From contig JAFAYI010000030.1 of the NCBI GenBank assembly GCA_019240475.1, forward strand, positions 52,489 through 116,488: a DNA stretch of 64,000 nt. Reading direction: 5' to 3'. The stretch is from Acidobacteriaceae bacterium. GTDB lineage: Bacteria; Acidobacteriota; Terriglobia; Bryobacterales; Bryobacteraceae. Under the pieces are notes generated by a model, which did not search any database, was not told where the DNA came from, and worked only from the letters and a program-made list of their open reading frames with translations. Positions 62,919-64,000 of the stretch are shown in pieces (within the stretch, counting starts at the first letter, position 1; the number at the start of each line of letters is the position of its first letter). The position numbers were made by a program, and so were the translations under genes.

Positions 62919-64000
62919 ATGGATACGGGTATTGCAGTCATTGGGATGGCCGGGCGCTTTCCTGCCGCTCCTGACCTGAACGTCTTCTGGCAGAACCTGC
63001 GGACCAAAGTGGAAGCCATCCGCTTTTTTGGTTCCGAGGAGTTGCTCTCGCTCGGCGTGATGCAGAAGCAGTTGGACAACCCTAAGTTCGTTAGAGCCGG
63101 CGCCTGCTTCGATCGGGTCGAGATGTTCGATGCTTCTTTCTTCGGAATTCCTCCTCGCGAAGCCGAAATCACGGATCCGCAGCACCGGATCTTCCTCGAA
63201 TGCGCTTGGGAAGCGCTGGAAGATGCGGGATATTGCGGCGACACTTATTCCGGCGCCATTGGCGTCTACGCCGGCGCGGCAATGAACACTTATCTCCTCT
63301 GCAATCTCTTCCGGGCGCCTCAAGCTACTCAGTCCCTCGAATTGCTTCAACTGAACGTAGGAAATAGTTCCGATTTCCTTACTACTCGTGTTTCATACAA
63401 GCTCAACTTACAGGGCCCCAGTCATACGGTTCAAACTGCCTGTTCTACTTCCTTAGTGGCAGTCCATGTTGCTTGCCAGAGCCTTCTGCATGGTGAGTCC
63501 GATATGGCGCTCGCGGGTGGAATTTCAATCAATTTGAAATTGCGTTACGGCTACGAATATCTGGACGGAGGAGTAATGTCTCCAGATGGCCATTGCCGCG
63601 CGTTCGATTCCCGCGCCCAAGGAACCGTCTTCGGTAGCGGAGTCGGGGTTGTCGTGCTCAAGAAGTTGGATTCCGCCGTGCGTGACCGGGACCAGATCTA
63701 CGCCGTGATCAAGGGAACGGCCTTGAATAACGACGGCAATTTCAAGATCGGCTACACAGCTCCCAGCATTCACGGGCAGGCCCGCGTCATCCGCGAAGCT
63801 CTGGCTAATGCCGATATCGGCGCGGACACCATCGATTACATAGAAGCGCATGGGACGGGCACAACTCTTGGCGACCCGATTGAGGTGCAGGCGTTGACGC
63901 AGGCGTTTCGAAGCCAGACGAAGAGGAAGGGGTACTGCGCGATCGGGTCGGTGAAGACGAACCTGGGGCATTTGGACGCGGCGGCGGGAGTGGCGGGGCT
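62919..64000 (+). CDS. Second type I polyketide synthase, 5' part (KS), cut by the window end
   Basis: About 360 residues are visible and all belong to a ketosynthase. AVIGMAGRFP starts the domain, VQTACSTSL carries Cys175, and the two His are in YIEAHGTGTTLGDP and KTNLGHLDAA. The frame runs off the window, so later domains are unknown. The ATG is 79 bp after the first PKS stop; no strong ribosome site is seen. Confidence 0.92.
   Translation, partial: MDTGIAVIGMAGRFPAAPDLNVFWQNLRTKVEAIRFFGSEELLSLGVMQKQLDNPKFVRAGACFDRVEMFDASFFGIPPREAEITDPQHRIFLECAWEALEDAGYCGDTYSGAIGVYAGAAMNTYLLCNLFRAPQATQSLELLQLNVGNSSDFLTTRVSYKLNLQGPSHTVQTACSTSLVAVHVACQSLLHGESDMALAGGISINLKLRYGYEYLDGGVMSPDGHCRAFDSRAQGTVFGSGVGVVVLKKLDSAVRDRDQIYAVIKGTALNNDGNFKIGYTAPSIHGQARVIREALANADIGADTIDYIEAHGTGTTLGDPIEVQALTQAFRSQTKRKGYCAIGSVKTNLGHLDAAAGVAG

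Noticed and set aside
1..64000. tRNA, rRNA, CRISPR arrays, insertion sequences and phage genes
   Set aside because: No transposase or integrase protein, no regular short repeats and no RNA-gene-like sequence were seen by eye in the intergenic gaps.

Overview
The window is GC-rich and densely packed with genes. It looks like chromosome of an Acidobacteriota member, perhaps close to the Bryobacterales/Solibacter group. The best lineage hint is the 807-residue MacB/FtsX-type permease at 8.9-11.3 kb, of the kind expanded in acidobacteria. This is inferred from protein types, not from a marker gene. I see no rRNA, tRNA, CRISPR array or insertion sequence.

0.1-11.3 kb: a ribosomally made, post-translationally modified peptide (RiPP) locus. 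An ATP-grasp ligase comes first. After a 0.6-kb gap come two PqqD-radical SAM-SPASM enzymes, a 31-codon precursor gene with a near-perfect Shine-Dalgarno and a C-terminal ICVSGC, a 13-bp intercistronic hairpin, a peptide-type ABC exporter, a B12-dependent radical SAM C-methyltransferase and the permease. This is the best candidate for an undescribed system.

11.3-19.3 kb (minus strand): a tightly overlapping DNA-repair operon of Lhr helicase, Nei-type glycosylase, UDG-linked radical SAM protein and UdgX.

19.6-23.5 kb (plus): an accessory operon for nonribosomal peptide synthesis: MbtH-like protein with an altered signature, type II thioesterase, CmlA-like diiron hydroxylase and GT32 glycosyltransferase. 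No synthetase is next to it.

23.6-34.3 kb: a minus-strand operon (di-haem lipoprotein, GMC oxidoreductase, DUF4331 protein, TPR protein), with a large patatin-like membrane protein running divergently. The DUF4331/TPR junction looks frameshifted.

34.2-47.0 kb (minus): a long, almost gapless operon. It starts with a lanthanide-type XoxF methanol dehydrogenase and its XoxJ-like partner, continues with a cytochrome c and a full caa3-type terminal oxidase with CtaG, and ends with an FAD/Fe-S oxidoreductase and a cytochrome P450. The order suggests a route from methanol through cytochrome c to oxygen.

47.1-51.1 kb: a stand-alone CheB-like methylesterase, a small secreted protein, a glycosyltransferase-methyltransferase fusion and a ChbG/YdjC deacetylase.

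51.5-64.0 kb (plus, runs off the window): a hybrid NRPS/PKS cluster led by a NusG-paralogue antiterminator, then a C-A-T-TE synthetase, a SyrD/PvdE-type exporter, a KS-AT-KR-ACP module and the start of another KS. The TE-bearing, probably last, module is encoded first.
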